Source: Rubrivivax rivuli (GTDB lineage: Bacteria; Pseudomonadota; Gammaproteobacteria; Burkholderiales; Burkholderiaceae_C). From it: a DNA stretch of 64,000 bases. The notes below the pieces were generated by a model. That model searched no databases, was not told the DNA's origin, and saw nothing but the letters and a program-made list of their open reading frames with translations. The stretch lies in contig NZ_SACR01000002.1 in assembly GCF_004016505.1 (NCBI RefSeq), forward strand, positions 682,001-746,000. Direction: 5' to 3'. Of this stretch, positions 16,282 to 26,097 are shown in pieces; the stretch's first letter is position 1; each line of letters opens with the position of its first letter. A program made the translations under genes and the position numbers.

Positions 16282-17169
16282 TCAGGCACCGGCCTGCCGG
16301 GCCAGGTCCAGCAGCGCGAACTGGAAGGCCGCCGGCTGCTCCAGCTGCGGGGTGTGGCCGCAGCCGGGCAGCACCACCAGCCCCGCATGCGGCAGCTGCT
16401 GGTGCGCCTGCCGCGAGTGCGAAACCGGCAGCACCGCATCCTCTTCCCCATGCAGGAAGGTGAACGGAACACGGAGCTGGCGCAGGATCTCGTGCGAGCG
16501 CTGCACCACCTCCTGCTTCTGGCCCCGGAAGGCCGTGAGGCTGCGCAGCAGCGCCAGGAAGTGGGCAGACCCGCCCGGGCGCATCACGTTGCGCTCGATG
16601 GCGGCCAGCACCTCGGGGGTGATCGACCCGGGCTGCTTCACGATGGCCTGCACCTGCTGCTTCACCGCCATGGGGCCAGGCTTGACCATCAGCTCGCCCA
16701 GGCCGGGCAGCGTCATCAGGCGAAAGGGCAGCACGGTTCCGCGGCCCAGCGTGGCAGCCGCCGCCAGCAGCAGGCCGCAGGCCGCCTCGGGGGCCTGCGC
16801 CGCCATGCGCAGCGACACCGCGCCGCCGAGCGAGTTGCCCACCAGCAGCGCGCGGCCCACGCCCAGGGCCTGCAGCAGCTGCCAGCCCTGGCGCGCGATG
16901 CCGTCCAGGCTGGTGTCCTCCGGCGCCGGGCTCGACAGGCCGTGCGAAGGCATGTCCCAGGCGATCAGCCGCAGGGCCGGGTCGGCCCGCTCGAACTGCC
17001 GGTTCCAGAGCTCCAGCGAGCCGCCGATGCCGTGCGTCAGCAGCACCGGCAGGCCCGGGCCGCCACTGTCGCGGTAGCGCACCGTGCTGCCGCCGATGGG
17101 CAGGGTCTGCGGTGCAGGCAAGGGGCTGCTGGCCGCCTGCGGGGCTGCGGCCTCGGTGAGGGCTGTCAT
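16282..17169 (-). CDS. Alpha/beta-fold hydrolase
   Basis: This 295-residue protein has the canonical alpha/beta hydrolase features: oxyanion turn LLTHGIGGSLELW, nucleophile elbow GNSLGG, acidic residue in FLHGEEDAVLP and His in GCGHTPQLEQP. The ring-cleavage-product hydrolases of aromatic degradation (MhpC/BphD) share this architecture. It is the last gene of the aromatic-type cluster, 19 bases after the SDR gene on the same strand, so it may act on an ester or ring-cleavage product of the imported compound (inference). The ATG at 17169 was chosen because it lies just past the SDR stop. It has no signal peptide. Confidence 0.85.
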   Translation of the reverse strand: MTALTEAAAPQAASSPLPAPQTLPIGGSTVRYRDSGGPGLPVLLTHGIGGSLELWNRQFERADPALRLIAWDMPSHGLSSPAPEDTSLDGIARQGWQLLQALGVGRALLVGNSLGGAVSLRMAAQAPEAACGLLLAAAATLGRGTVLPFRLMTLPGLGELMVKPGPMAVKQQVQAIVKQPGSITPEVLAAIERNVMRPGGSAHFLALLRSLTAFRGQKQEVVQRSHEILRQLRVPFTFLHGEEDAVLPVSHSRQAHQQLPHAGLVVLPGCGHTPQLEQPAAFQFALLDLARQAGA

Positions 17170-17188
17170 GGCTCTCGCTCCCCTGGGC

Positions 17189-17959
17189 TCAGATGTAGGT
17201 CGAGGCCAGGCCGCCATCCACAGGCAGGTTGATGCCGCTGACCCAGCGTGCGTCGTCGCCCAGCAGGAAGGCGATGGCCGGCGCCACCTCGTCGCTGAAG
17301 GCCGGCCGCTTCATGCGGTGGGCGTCGGCCTGCACGCGCTCTTGGCCCAGCATCTGCACGAAGTCGCCCAGGATGGGCGTGAACACCGGCCCCGGCGCCA
17401 CGCAGTTCATGCGCACGCCCCGGGCCAGGAACTGCCGCTGCGATTGCGTCAGCGTCCACACGATCAGCGCTTCCTTGAAGTACTGGTAGCAGCTGGCCTG
17501 CGGCACCGGGTGGCGCGCCAGCCAGGCCAGGCCGGCCTCGAAGCTGGGCGTCTCGGCCAGCGCCTTGTGCAGGTCGACGCGGGCGGGCCACTCGAAGCCG
17601 AGGATGGACGACACGTTGACGATGCTGCCGCCCTCGGGCATGCGCTCGGCCAGCTTCTGCGTGAGGTGGCGCAGGCCCAGGAAGTTGACGCGGGCCACCA
17701 GGTCCACCGGGGCGGTGCCGGGCACGCCGGCGATGTTGGCCAGGCCGTCCACACGCTCGGGCAGCTGGCGCAGCGCGGCGTCGATGGCGGCCTGCTCCGA
17801 GAGGTCGGCCTTGACGAAGCCGTCCAGCGTCAGCATGGGGTCGTTGCGGTCCAGGCCGATGACGCGCGCGCCCTGCTGGCGCAGCAGCCGGGCGGTGTCG
17901 CTGCCGATGCCCGAACTGACACCCGTGACGACGATGGTCTTGCCTTGAAACTTGCTCAT
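17189..17959 (-). CDS. Short-chain dehydrogenase, coniferyl-alcohol-dehydrogenase (CalA)-like
   Basis: This 256-residue SDR has the NAD(P)-binding motif TGVSSGIG near residue 15, NIAG in the middle, and an active-site YQYFK (Y-x3-K) preceded by VNVSS. The body (GVPGTAPVDLVARVNFLGL, RMNCVAPGPVFTPIL, RVQADAHRMKRPAF) closely recalls, from memory, coniferyl alcohol dehydrogenases of Pseudomonas and 3-alpha-hydroxysteroid dehydrogenase relatives. It would oxidise an aromatic or cyclic alcohol to the aldehyde or ketone with NAD. It overlaps the livM-type permease by four bases (ATGA) and lies in one transcription unit with an importer and an aldehyde dehydrogenase, which fits stepwise alcohol-aldehyde-acid oxidation of a lignin monomer. 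Confidence 0.8.
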   Translation of the reverse strand: MSKFQGKTIVVTGVSSGIGSDTARLLRQQGARVIGLDRNDPMLTLDGFVKADLSEQAAIDAALRQLPERVDGLANIAGVPGTAPVDLVARVNFLGLRHLTQKLAERMPEGGSIVNVSSILGFEWPARVDLHKALAETPSFEAGLAWLARHPVPQASCYQYFKEALIVWTLTQSQRQFLARGVRMNCVAPGPVFTPILGDFVQMLGQERVQADAHRMKRPAFSDEVAPAIAFLLGDDARWVSGINLPVDGGLASTYI

Positions 17960-18960
17960 GTGGAGATGCTCCGGGTTGGGTTGACGGGGGTTGAGGCGTC
18001 TGCAGGCGGTGGTGCTGCAGCGCTGGCGGCCTGCGCCGCCTGGCGGGCCCGCCGCTCTTGCCACAGGCCCACCAGGCCTTGCGGCAGGAACAGCGCGAAG
18101 AGGGCGGCCAGCGCGCCCACGCCGGCCAGGTACCAGACGCCGAAGTCGCCCAGGCTCTCCTGCAGCGTGAAGAGCAGCAGCGCGCCGACGATGGGCCCGG
18201 CCAGGCTGCGCAGGCCGCCCACCAGCACCATGAACAGCATCAGCACCGACCACTGCACGCCGAAGTTGGTGCGCGGCAGGAAGGTGACGGCGCTGGCCAG
18301 CCAGGCCACGCCGGCCAGGGCGCAGCCGAAGGCCGCCAGCACGTACACCGCCCGCCGCGTGGACATCACGCGCACCCCCAGCGAAGCGGCGGCTTCGTCA
18401 TCGTCGCCCAGGGCGCGCGAGGCCGTGCCCACCGGGCTGCGCATCAGCCACCACACGGCCAGCAGCATGGCGGCCAGCGACACCAGCGCGAAGCCGTAGC
18501 CCAGGTTGCGGCGCAGCGCGGGCTCCACCGCGTTCAGCGCGAGCAAGGAGGTGCCGGTTTCGCCCTGCACCAGCGGATCGAGCATCACGAGAATGCGGAT
18601 GACCTCGGCCACCACCCAGGTGGCGATGGCGAACTCACCGTCCTTCAGGCGCAGCAGGAAGAACGACATCACCCAGGCCACGGCCGCAGCGCCCACGGCA
18701 CCGGCCAGCAGCGCCGGGTAGGCCGAGAAGCCGCCGTCCACCAGCCGCAGCGCGAAGTAGCCGCCCAGGCCGAAGAAGGCCTGCTGGCCCACCGACACCA
18801 GCCCGGCCTGCCCGGCCATCAGGCCCCACATGGCGGCCAGCAGCATCAGGATGAACAGGCCCGTGAGCTTGTCGATGACGTTGGCGCCCACCACCAGCGG
18901 TAGCAGCGTCAGCACGGCCAACACGGCCGTGCCCCCGAAGAGAACCTGGCGGGGCGTCAT
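17956..18960 (-). CDS. livM: Branched-chain-type ABC transporter permease (LivM)
   Basis: This integral membrane protein of 334 residues has eight or more hydrophobic segments and the LivM hallmark GLMAGQAGLVSVGQQAFFGLGGYFAL near residue 47. A cytoplasmic coupling stretch (RALGDDDEAAASLGV) and GGLRSLAGPIVGALLLF follow. It forms the translocation pore with LivH. Its start overlaps the livH stop (TGATG) and its stop overlaps the SDR start. The C-terminus ends with an Ala/Pro-rich tail. The binding protein is HAAT-type, but the neighbours suggest an aromatic substrate rather than an amino acid. Confidence 0.92.
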   Translation of the reverse strand: MTPRQVLFGGTAVLAVLTLLPLVVGANVIDKLTGLFILMLLAAMWGLMAGQAGLVSVGQQAFFGLGGYFALRLVDGGFSAYPALLAGAVGAAAVAWVMSFFLLRLKDGEFAIATWVVAEVIRILVMLDPLVQGETGTSLLALNAVEPALRRNLGYGFALVSLAAMLLAVWWLMRSPVGTASRALGDDDEAAASLGVRVMSTRRAVYVLAAFGCALAGVAWLASAVTFLPRTNFGVQWSVLMLFMVLVGGLRSLAGPIVGALLLFTLQESLGDFGVWYLAGVGALAALFALFLPQGLVGLWQERRARQAAQAASAAAPPPADASTPVNPTRSIST

Positions 18961-19891
18961 CAGACCACTCCTTTGACGGGCGCGGCGCTGGGTGAGGCGG
19001 CCGCCCGGCGCGCCTGCCAGGGCCAGGCCGGCCGGCCGTGGGCGGCGCGGTGCTGCGCCCACAGGCGCGCGCCCAGCACGGCCAGGAAGAGCAGGTGCCC
19101 GCCCAGCTGGAAGCCCGCCGGCGACACCAGCGCGCCCAGCGATTGCGCCAGCCCCAGCAGGATGCCGCCGAGCAAGGTGCCCCACAGCGAGCCGATGCCG
19201 CCAATGACCACCGCCTCGAAGGCGCTGATGAGCAGCAGCGGCCCGGCATAGGGCTCGACGGTGGCGCGCAGGGCCAGCATGGTGCCGGCCAGGGCCGCCA
19301 GCGCCACCGCGATGCCGGCCGCCGCGCGGTGCACGCGCGCGGCGTCCACGCCGTTCAGCGCGGCGGCTTCGGGGTCGGACGCGGCGGCGCGGATGGCGCG
19401 GCCCAGCCGCGTGCGCTTGAGCATCAGCTGCAGCGAGGCCAGCACCGCGATGCCCAGCCCCAGCGTCAGCACCGGCACCTGGCCCACGACGATGCCGCCC
19501 GGCAGCGTCCAGCTGGCCCACGACAAGGGCCCCAGCGCATCGGCCAGCGAGCGCGTGTCGGAGCCGAACACGCCGTACAGCAGGTTCTGCAGCAGCGCGC
19601 CCAGGCCGATGGTCACCAAGAGCGGCAGCAGCACCCCCGCCCGCAGCGTGCGCGCGAGCACCCAGCGCTGCAGCAGCGCGCCCACCACGGCCATCACGGG
19701 CAGCACCAGCAGCGCCGCGCCCCACCAGGGCAGCCCGGCACTGGTGAGCGCCAGCACGCCGTAGGCGCCCAGGATGGCCAGGTCGCCATGCGCCAGGTTG
19801 ATGATGCGCATGACGCCGAACATCAGCGACAGGCCGGCGGCCAGCACGGCGTAGTAGCCGCCCAGCAGCACGCCTTGCACGATGGCGTCGG

Positions 19892-19895
<4 letters not shown>
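18960..19895 (-). CDS. livH: Branched-chain-type ABC transporter permease (LivH)
   Basis: This 311-residue integral membrane protein carries the LivH signature GGYYAVLAAGLSLMFGVMRIINLAHGDLAILGAY at its N-terminus. The later EAVVIGGIGSLWGTLLGG loop couples to the ATPases. Together with LivM it forms the membrane channel of a HAAT importer. Start and stop both overlap the neighbouring genes, indicating translational coupling across the whole importer. The last 30 residues are a polar, arginine-rich tail not needed for the core fold. Confidence 0.92.
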
Positions 19896-20673
<778 letters not shown>

Positions 20674-20677
<4 letters not shown>

Positions 20678-21405
20678 GCAGCGGCTCCACCCAGGTAGGC
20701 CTTCATCACCAGCGGGTTGGCCATCACGGCCGCGGGCTCGCCTTCGGCCAGCACGCTGCCGGCGTCCATGCACACCAGCCGGCCCACCACCTTCAGCAGC
20801 GCGTGCAGCACGTGTTCGATCCACACCAGCGTCAAGCCTTCGGCGTGCAGGCTGCCCACCAGTTCCACCAGCTTCAGGAGTTCGGCCTCGGTCAGGCCGC
20901 CGCCGATCTCGTCGAGCAGCAGCACCTTCGGGTTGGTGGCCAGCGCACGGGCCAGCTCCAGCCGCTTGCGGTCGAGCAGGCCCAGCGTGTCGGCCGGGCG
21001 CGGGGCCAGCGGCAGCAGGCCGGTGCGGTCCAGCGCGCTGTGCACGGCCGCCTGGGCCGCCGCGCCGCGCAGGCCCGCGCCGTGTTGGGCCGCCACCAGC
21101 ACGTTCTCGGCCACGCTCATGCTCAGGAAGGGGCGCGGCACCTGGTAGGTGCGCCCGATGCCCGCGCGGCAGCGCTCGGAGGTGTCCCAGGCGCTGATGT
21201 CGCGGCCGTCGAAGTGCACGCGCCCGTGGCTGGCCGGCAGGGTGCCGGCCAGCACGCCGAACAGCGTGGTCTTGCCCGCGCCATTGGGGCCCACCACGCC
21301 CAGCGCTTCGCCGCGGCGCACGTGCAGGTCGACGCCATGCAGCACCTGCAGCGCGCCGAAATGCTTGGTGATGCCGGTGGCACCGAGCACGATGTCGTGG
21401 TTCAT
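20674..21405 (-). CDS. livG: Branched-chain-type ABC transporter ATP-binding protein (LivG) with altered signature motif
   Basis: This 243-residue ATPase has Walker A GPNGAGKTT, the LivG-like GIGRTYQVPRPF, Walker B VLLLDEIGGGLT and WIEH in the switch position. The usual LSxGQQR signature is replaced by LGLLDRKRLELARAL, leaving the helix but losing the Ser-Gly-Gly core. A similar variant is, as far as I recall, found in a subset of HAAT transporters, so the gene need not be broken. It would pair with LivF, which keeps a full signature. It starts 22 bases after the binding-protein gene ends and overlaps livF. Confidence 0.9.
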
Positions 21406-21427
21406 GAGGCCCGCCCCGCTGTGGCGA

Positions 21428-22738
21428 TCAGCTCAGCTTGTAGGCGGTCATCTGGCCGGTCAGCGGCACCTTCGGGTGGTCGGCGTTGGCCACGATGTCC
21501 AGGCTGAAGGTGCCGTTGGCAGCGCGCCGCCACTGCACGCCCACCAGGTTGGTGGTGGCGACGTTGGGCACCGGGCCGGTGGTGAAGTCGATGTCGCCCA
21601 CGGCCGTGGGGGTCTTGAGCTTGGCGATGGAGGCGGCCAGTGCGGCGCGGTCGCCCGGGTTGGCGCTTCCGCGCACCGCGGCAACGGCGGCGTCGAACAG
21701 CGAGGCGGTGGCACCGATCTGCGCCGTCCAGACCTTGCCGCTGGCCTTGGCGTAGTTGTCGGCCAGCTGCGCGCTGCTCATGCCGGTGGCGGGCGAGCTG
21801 AACGGGAAGCTGCGGTGCCAGTAGGTGCCCGAGTGGATGCCGTTGCCCAGCTGGCCCAGGGCCTGCATCTCGGCCGCAAACAGGCCGGCCTTGGCCGTCT
21901 GCACGATCTTCACCTGCTGGGCCAGCCCGCGCTGCGCGGCCTGGCGCCAGAACACCGCGAAGTCGGGCGGGAAGGGGAAGGTGTTGAAGATCTCGATGCC
22001 TTCCTTGCGGAAAGCCGCGATCTGCGCCGAGAAATCGGCCAGGCCGTTCTGGTAGGGGCCGGCGTCGAAGACGCTGAAGCCGTTCTGCTGCAGCGCCGGG
22101 ATCAGCATGCGGCGGATGGCGTTGCCGTCGGCGTCGGCCGGCAGCAGCATGCCCACCTTCTTGTTGGTGGCGACCTTGCTCCACTGGTCGGTGTAGAGCT
22201 TGGCGAAGTTGCCCACGCCGAAGCAGAAGTGGAAGGTCCACTTGAAGGGCGAGGGCTCGCCGGGCTTGGCACCGCGGCCGAAGTAGAAGGCCTCCCAGGG
22301 GCTGGTGGTGGACAGCGCGGGCATGCCGGCGGCTTCGCACGCGTCGGCCACCGGGTTCACGGTCTCGGGGGTGGAGGTGGACAGCACGAAGTCCACCTTG
22401 TCGGCGTTGATCAGCTCGCGCGCCACGGCCGCGGCACGCACCGGGTTGCTGGTGGTGTCCTTGGCGATGAACTCCAGGTTCCAGCGCTTGCCGCCGGCCT
22501 CGACGCCACCGGCCACGTGCTTGCGCACCTGGTCGAGCACCCAGCCGTCGCCTTCACCGAACAGCGCCAGCGGCCCCGAGCGCGGGCTCACGACGCCGAT
22601 GCGCAGGGTGTTGCCCTGCGTGCGGCCGATCATCGGGAAGGCCGCCAGGCCTGCCGCTGCAGCGCCGCTGCGCAAGACCGCACGGCGCGAAGGCGCAGCG
22701 GCAGCGTTGAGCCCAGTGGACTTGGTGGATTCGTTCAT
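21428..22738 (-). CDS. HAAT-type ABC transporter substrate-binding protein, Tat-exported
   Basis: This 436-residue periplasmic binding protein begins with a twin-arginine signal (PSRRAVLRSGAAAAGLAAFP). The mature part reads LRIGVVSPRSGPLALFGEGD, the usual start of Leu/Ile/Val-type binding proteins that also serve aromatic acids and amides. GGAG lies just upstream of the ATG. It is the second gene of the importer cluster, 107 bases after the aldehyde dehydrogenase gene. The neighbouring oxidising enzymes suggest a phenolic or phenylpropanoid ligand; the ligand itself cannot be read from sequence. Confidence 0.9.
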   Translation of the reverse strand: MNESTKSTGLNAAAAPSRRAVLRSGAAAAGLAAFPMIGRTQGNTLRIGVVSPRSGPLALFGEGDGWVLDQVRKHVAGGVEAGGKRWNLEFIAKDTTSNPVRAAAVARELINADKVDFVLSTSTPETVNPVADACEAAGMPALSTTSPWEAFYFGRGAKPGEPSPFKWTFHFCFGVGNFAKLYTDQWSKVATNKKVGMLLPADADGNAIRRMLIPALQQNGFSVFDAGPYQNGLADFSAQIAAFRKEGIEIFNTFPFPPDFAVFWRQAAQRGLAQQVKIVQTAKAGLFAAEMQALGQLGNGIHSGTYWHRSFPFSSPATGMSSAQLADNYAKASGKVWTAQIGATASLFDAAVAAVRGSANPGDRAALAASIAKLKTPTAVGDIDFTTGPVPNVATTNLVGVQWRRAANGTFSLDIVANADHPKVPLTGQMTAYKLS

Positions 22739-22793
22739 GCTTGTCTCCTGCACCTCGGTCTTGGCCGAGAAGTTGTGGGTGTGAGTCGGGTCG

Positions 22794-22813
22794 CAGGGCC
22801 CCGCGGGGCCCTG
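22794..22813. other. Perfect 20-bp palindrome in an operon spacer
   Basis: CAGGGCCCCGCGGGGCCCTG is fully self-complementary and would form a very stable hairpin in the spacer between the aldehyde dehydrogenase stop and the binding-protein start. No T-run follows on the minus strand. It could stabilise the downstream or upstream mRNA segment or partly attenuate transcription, setting different levels of enzyme and importer (inference). Confidence 0.55.
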
Positions 22814-22845
22814 GGGTTTCGGGGTTCTGGGGCTCTGCGGCCGCT

Positions 22846-24321
22846 TCAGAACGGGAAGCCGGGCAACGCGGCCTTGACGGTCACCCACTGCCAGCGGGTG
22901 TATTCGTCGAGGTCGGCCGGGCCGCCCACCGCGCTGCCGTTGCCGCCCAGACCGGGGCCGCCGAAGGGGTTGACGGCGTCGTCGTTCACGGTCTGGTCGT
23001 TGATGTGCAACATGCCGGCGTTGAGCTGCTCGCCGATGGCCAGCGCGCGCGAGACATCGCGGCCGATCACCGCCGCCGACAAACCACCCTGGCTGTTGTT
23101 GGCCAGGCTCACGGCCTCTTCGTCGGTCTTGAAGGACACCAGGTTGACCAGCGGGCCGAAGGGCTCTTCGTCGAAGGAGCGCATGCCCGGCTTCACGCCC
23201 GACAGCACGGTGGGCCTGTAGCAAAGGCCCTCGAAGGTGCCGCCGGCTTCCAGCGTGGCGCCGGCCTTCACGGTGTCCTTCACCAGCGCATCGAAGTGGC
23301 TCAGCTGCTTGGCGTCGATCATCGGCCCCAGGGCCACGCGGCCGCTGGCGCCGTCGCCCACGGGCAGGTGCGTGGCCTTGCCCACCAGGCGGGCCTTCAG
23401 GCCTTCCAGCACCGATTCATGCACCAGCACGCGGTTGCTGGCCATGCAGATCTGGCCCTGATGGAACCAGGCGCCGAAGGCCACGGCGCTGGCGGCGGCA
23501 TCGAGGTCGGCGTCTTCCAGCACGATGAGGTTGTTGGCACCGCCCAGTTCCAGCGACACCTTCTTCAGGTGGCGGCCGGCCAGTTCACCGATGCGGCGGC
23601 CCACCCCGGGCGAGCCGGTGAAGGCGATCATCGGCACGCGCGGGTCGGTGACCAGGGCTTCGCCGGCTTCGGCGTCGCCCGGCAGCACCTGCAGCAGGCC
23701 GGCGGGCAGGCCGGCTTGCTCGAACACCTCGGCCATGATCACGCCGCCGCTGTAGGGCGTGCGCGGATCGGGCTTCAGCACCACGGCATTGCCCAGCGCC
23801 AGTGCCGGTGCCACCGAGCGGATGCCCAGGATCAGCGGGAAATTGAAGGGCGAGATCACGCCCACCACGCCATGCGGCACGCGCTTGGCCAGCGACATGC
23901 GGCCCGGCGTGCTGGGCAGCACCTGCCCCTGCGCCTGCATGGGCAGGCCGGCGGCCACCTGGCACAGCACGATGGCTTCCTTCACCTCGTGCTGGCCCTT
24001 GGGCACGATGCCGCCGGTCTCGCGGGCGATGGCCAGGGCGTAGTCCTCGAAGCGCGCCTGCAGGGCCTGCGCGGCCTTCAGCAGCACGGCGGCCCGGTCG
24101 CGCGGCGAGGTGGCCGCCCAGGCCTTCTGCGCCGCCTGGGCGCGCCCGATGGCGCCCTGCATGTCGGCCGCCGAGGCGATGCCCACCTGGCCCAGCACCA
24201 GGCCGGTGGCGGGTTCGTTGACCGGCCGCGTGCCGCCGGTGGGCACGCGCCAGGCGCCCTGGTCATAAAGGCGGGCGTCGGCCGCGGCAGGCATGAGAGG
24301 CAGTTGTTCCGAAGCACCCAT
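22846..24321 (-). CDS. NAD(P)-dependent aldehyde dehydrogenase, benzaldehyde/vanillin-dehydrogenase-like
   Basis: This 491-residue protein has all ALDH superfamily key residues: Asn160 in SPFNFP, FTGSPGVGRRIG for cofactor binding, general base Glu258 in LELGGANN and nucleophile Cys292 in QICMAS. The C-terminal HINDQTVNDDAVNPFGGPGLGGNGSAVGGP resembles benzaldehyde, salicylaldehyde and vanillin dehydrogenases rather than betaine-aldehyde enzymes. It would oxidise an aromatic aldehyde to the carboxylic acid. It is the first gene of the minus-strand cluster, with AGGAG before the ATG. With the SDR downstream it forms an alcohol-to-acid oxidation pair fed by the ABC importer. Confidence 0.88.
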   Translation of the reverse strand: MGASEQLPLMPAAADARLYDQGAWRVPTGGTRPVNEPATGLVLGQVGIASAADMQGAIGRAQAAQKAWAATSPRDRAAVLLKAAQALQARFEDYALAIARETGGIVPKGQHEVKEAIVLCQVAAGLPMQAQGQVLPSTPGRMSLAKRVPHGVVGVISPFNFPLILGIRSVAPALALGNAVVLKPDPRTPYSGGVIMAEVFEQAGLPAGLLQVLPGDAEAGEALVTDPRVPMIAFTGSPGVGRRIGELAGRHLKKVSLELGGANNLIVLEDADLDAAASAVAFGAWFHQGQICMASNRVLVHESVLEGLKARLVGKATHLPVGDGASGRVALGPMIDAKQLSHFDALVKDTVKAGATLEAGGTFEGLCYRPTVLSGVKPGMRSFDEEPFGPLVNLVSFKTDEEAVSLANNSQGGLSAAVIGRDVSRALAIGEQLNAGMLHINDQTVNDDAVNPFGGPGLGGNGSAVGGPADLDEYTRWQWVTVKAALPGFPF

Positions 24322-24624
24322 GGCAAGTCTCCTGGTGGATTGATGAAGTCGGCAACGGGATGGCCGCTTGTCCAGGAGAGCGCAATGCACGTGCCAGCGG
24401 GGCCGCGAACGCGCTGCCGGGGGCCTTGGCGGCAGGGCGCCGCCACAGGAGGAACTTGGTGGTTTCCCGGGTCCGGCCGGGCGCGGCTGCGCCCGCGGGG
24501 TGGCTCAGTGCTTACCCCGGGTGGCGATTGACCAAATCATCAAATTTGGCCCCACGCCGAATCGTTGAATTGAGCAACGAAGCAAGGCGGGGCGGCGCCG
24601 ATGCGGGCGCTGCGACAGGTGCGG
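24322..24624. other. Intergenic region upstream of the aromatic-type operon
   Basis: This stretch of 303 bases separates the dbpA stop from the aldehyde dehydrogenase start; both genes lie on the minus strand. It must hold the operon promoter and any dbpA terminator. No consensus -35/-10 pair or T-rich terminator is convincing. The only distinctive elements are two AT-rich dyads at 24532-24580, described separately. No credible gene is seen. Confidence 0.6.
24532..24580. promoter_or_regulatory. Paired inverted repeats, candidate regulator-binding region
   Basis: Two dyads lie close together in otherwise GC-rich DNA: CCAAAT-N6-ATTTGG (24532-24549) and TCGTTG-N7-CAACGA (24562-24580). Their centres are about 30 bases apart, near three helical turns, so proteins bound to both would face the same side. 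They lie 210-260 bases upstream of the aldehyde dehydrogenase start. The regulator is not encoded in this window next to the cluster, so its family is unknown. Confidence 0.5.
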
Positions 24625-26055
24625 CTACAGCCGCCGCACCTTCACGCTCTTGCCCTTGACCTTGCCCGCGTTCAGCTTGCGCACCGCCGCATCGGCCACG
24701 CCGCGCGCCACGGCCACGTAGGTGCTGAACTCGTTGACGTTGATCTTGCCCACCTGGGCGGCGGCAAAACCCATGTCCTTGGTCAGCGCGCCCAGCACGT
24801 CGCCAGCGCGGATCTTTTCCTTGCGGCCGCCCAGGATCTGCAGCGTGGCCATCGCCGGCACCAGCGGCCCTGCGCTGCTGGGCACCAGGCTGTCCACCGC
24901 CAGCCATTGCGAGCTGAAGCCCCCGGCCTGCTCGATGGCGCCCACGCGGCCCATCTCGTCCAGGCTGGCCAGGGTGTAGGCGGCGCCCACCGCGTCGGCC
25001 CGGCCGGTGCGGCCGATGCGGTGCGTGTGCGTGGCCACGTCGGGGCTGACGTCGACGTTGACCACCGCCTCCAGGCCCACGATGTCGAGCCCGCGCGCGG
25101 CGATGTCGGTGGCCACCAGCACGCTGGCGCTGCCGTTGCTGAACTGCACCAGCACCTGGTCGCGCTCGCGCTGCTCCAGGTCGCCGTGCAGTTCCAGCGC
25201 CACCAGCCCCTGCGCGCGCAGCACGGCCACGAGGTCGCGGCACTGCTGCTTGGTGTTGCAGAAGGCCAGCGTGCGCGCCGGGCGCACGTGGTCCAGCAGC
25301 AGGCCCACGGTGTGCAGCCGGTCTTCTTCGCTGACCTGCACGAAACGCTGCTGGATCTGCGCCGCGGCCACGCTGGGCGCGGGCGCGGCGATCTTCACTT
25401 CCTTCGGCTCGCGCAGGAAGGCCGCGGCCAGCTTGCCGATGCCCTCGGGGTAGGTGGCGCTGAACAGCAGCGTCTGCCGCTGCTTCGGGCACTGCTTGAC
25501 GACGGTGACGATGTCGTCGAAGAAGCCCATGTCGAGCATGCGGTCGGCTTCGTCCAGCACCAGCGTGTTCAGCGCGGCCAGGTCGAGGCTGCCGCGTTCC
25601 AGGTGGTCCATCAGGCGGCCGGGCGTGCCCACCACCACGTGCGCGCCGTGCTCCAGGCTGGCCAGCTGCGGGCGCATGGGGCTGCCGCCGCAGAGCGTGA
25701 GCACCTTGATGTTGTCTTCCGCCGCGGCCAGGCGGCGGATCTCCTGCGTCACCTGGTCGGCCAGTTCGCGCGTGGGGCACAGCACCAGGGCCTGCACGGC
25801 CAGCGCGCCCATGGGGCTGCGCTTCTGAGGGTCAGCGCCCAGGCGGGCCAGCAGCGCCAGCGCAAAGGCGGCGGTCTTGCCGCTGCCGGTGCGCGCCTGC
25901 GCCAGCAGGTCGTGCCCGGCCAGGGCCAGCGGCAGCGCGGCGGCCTGGATGGGCGTCATCGCGGTGTAGCCCAGGCGGGCCAGGTTCTGCAGCGCCGCGG
26001 GCGGCAGCGGCAAGGTGTCGAAGCCGGCGGCGGCAGCGGAAACGTTGGGGTTCAT
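24625..26055 (-). CDS. dbpA: DEAD-box ATP-dependent RNA helicase DbpA
   Basis: This 476-residue protein has all DEAD-box motifs in order: Q-motif MTPIQ, ARTGSGKTAAF, PTRELADQV, GTPGR, LDEADRML, SAT, ATDIAARGLD and HRIGRTGR. The C-terminal 80 residues (GGRKEKIRAGDVLGALTKD...INEFSTYVAVARG-like) form the DbpA RNA-binding domain that targets hairpin 92 of 23S rRNA, so it assists 50S ribosome assembly. The ATG at 26055 was preferred over an in-frame GTG five codons earlier. It is transcribed toward the aromatic-type operon. No partner gene is required. Confidence 0.93.
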   Translation of the reverse strand: MNPNVSAAAAGFDTLPLPPAALQNLARLGYTAMTPIQAAALPLALAGHDLLAQARTGSGKTAAFALALLARLGADPQKRSPMGALAVQALVLCPTRELADQVTQEIRRLAAAEDNIKVLTLCGGSPMRPQLASLEHGAHVVVGTPGRLMDHLERGSLDLAALNTLVLDEADRMLDMGFFDDIVTVVKQCPKQRQTLLFSATYPEGIGKLAAAFLREPKEVKIAAPAPSVAAAQIQQRFVQVSEEDRLHTVGLLLDHVRPARTLAFCNTKQQCRDLVAVLRAQGLVALELHGDLEQRERDQVLVQFSNGSASVLVATDIAARGLDIVGLEAVVNVDVSPDVATHTHRIGRTGRADAVGAAYTLASLDEMGRVGAIEQAGGFSSQWLAVDSLVPSSAGPLVPAMATLQILGGRKEKIRAGDVLGALTKDMGFAAAQVGKINVNEFSTYVAVARGVADAAVRKLNAGKVKGKSVKVRRL

Positions 26056-26097
26056 CGCGCCGATTGTCACGGCGCGGGTGGGCCCGCGCCCAGGCGC

